This document shows positions 63,331 through 64,000 of a stretch of 64,000 bases of DNA, piece after piece (the first letter of the stretch is position 1; each line of letters begins with the position of its first letter). A program made the translations under genes and the position numbers. Below the pieces are notes generated by a model that did no database searches, was not told where the DNA came from, and saw only the letters and a program-made list of their open reading frames with translations. The stretch is from Sepioteuthis lessoniana (lineage: Eukaryota > Mollusca > Cephalopoda > Myopsida > Loliginidae). The stretch spans positions 52,639,669-52,703,668 of the forward strand of contig OY757921.1 in NCBI GenBank assembly GCA_963585895.1. Direction: 5' to 3'.

Positions 63331-64000
63331 CTGGAAAAATAAAATATTCGAAAAGTTAGTCTTTCAATTAGAAAATATTGATATAATAGGTATGCTTGAA
63401 AAAATATAAGTCAAAATTTACATGTGAAATATTTCAAGTTAATCCTGAATATAAAGTTAATATATCAATTGTATTTCACGATGAGTAAATTGAATTGTAA
63501 TAATTGAATCATTCCGAAATCATTCATGCTTTTACGAAACCCATTGATTAAATATTCTTCTTCAATCTTTGGATAAGATATTATAAGAGACTAAGCTCCT
63601 TCGTCTTAGTTTTGCAACCAGATTACTAAAATAAAAGAAAACTGTAACTATTGTTTTTGCTCATACATAGCTAAGTGGGATTCTTTTCTGAAATGCTTTG
63701 ACATTCCGGTGGTCATGTATAATAAATAGTTTAATTCCTCCGAGGAAAAGTATTAAAAAAGAATTAAGAAAATGACATTACCGAAATATATTTCAAGTAT
63801 GATAATTTATCGCTAATGATTTGTTCTAGGTTATATGGTTTCATGTTTTCCTGTTTAATATTACTGATTTTCCCACAGACATATGATTTCAAATGTTCAA
63901 AGCTAATACACACTACTAGCCATCAGCTATAAGGTCTTATGTTATCCTACTTAATACAAATAATTTACTCACAATTATATGGTTTCAAGTATTCCTACGT
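63331..64000 (-). other. Intron upstream of the first visible exon
   Basis: AT-rich. The unit 1 VWD first-half exon is expected beyond base 64000; no copy of the GDPH motif was found here. Confidence 0.65.

Larger units (their letters stand above)
61265..63022 (-). other. Intron between VWD second half and C8 (unit 1)
   Basis: Flanks (61265-61435 and about 62850-63022) match the unit 2 intron. The middle, about 61480-62850, is extra and contains a (TAA)n microsatellite and a dispersed repeat copy (62540-62720). Confidence 0.75.

Noticed and set aside
63330..63330. GTG or ATG at the beginning of several exon-derived open frames (for example at 63330, 52391, 51263, 60894) as translation starts
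   Set aside because: They lie at or just inside splice acceptors and in the middle of VWD or TIL domains; the frame comes from the previous exon.

Overview
The window is an AT-rich, microsatellite-rich, repeat-laden stretch of an animal nuclear genome. Short exons (111-567 bases) with GT/AG borders are separated by long introns full of LINE, mariner, SINE and LTR remnants. The style suggests a lophotrochozoan, probably a cephalopod mollusc. That is inference from repeat style and gene family; nothing here proves the species.

One large gene on the minus strand spans the whole window and leaves it at both ends: no start, promoter, final stop or poly(A) site is visible. I recognise 21 exons. 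Each encodes one extracellular cysteine-rich module or half of one: VWD (always split over two exons of 245 and 308 bases), C8 (269), TIL (191), TILa (178-184), EGF (111), WSC (two exons, 128 + 124) and VWA (567). All exon phases are compatible in the order found. Read 5' to 3' (from high to low coordinates) the protein is: ...VWD(second half)-C8-TIL-TILa | WSC-EGF-VWD-C8-TIL-TILa | VWA-EGF-VWD-C8-TIL-TILa | EGF-VWD-C8... The VWD-C8-TIL-TILa chain is that of IgGFc-binding protein, zonadhesin, mucins and SCO-spondin, so the product is probably a secreted, disulfide-linked mucus, matrix or adhesive protein. The four units arose by duplication. The two most upstream units (about 59.3-63.4 kb and 49.1-52.4 kb) share blocks of apparently identical exon and intron sequence next to diverged blocks.

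The introns hold most of the sequence. Family A (LINE without a visible endonuclease) has fragments at 1-1285, 12.0-16.1 kb, 31.0-31.9 kb and 38.5-41.9 kb. Family B (APE endonuclease + reverse transcriptase LINE with a GAT tail, RTE-like) has a near-complete dead copy at 35.4-38.5 kb and fragments at 23.0-24.5, 43.4-46.15 and 47.8-48.4 kb. Two solo-LTR-like elements sit inside LINE remnants at 39.9 and 44.75 kb. Internally deleted or truncated mariner copies lie at 8.6, 17.6-18.3 and 26.73-27.63 kb. A LINE ORF1-like and an LTR gag-protease fragment lie at 28.5-29.8 kb. A candidate long-inverted-repeat DNA transposon carrying a deleted protein of a widespread multicopy family occupies about 18.7-20.35 kb. 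tRNA-derived SINEs and a further short interspersed repeat are scattered through the introns.

There are no prokaryotic features, CRISPR arrays or rRNA genes, and no convincing functional tRNA gene.
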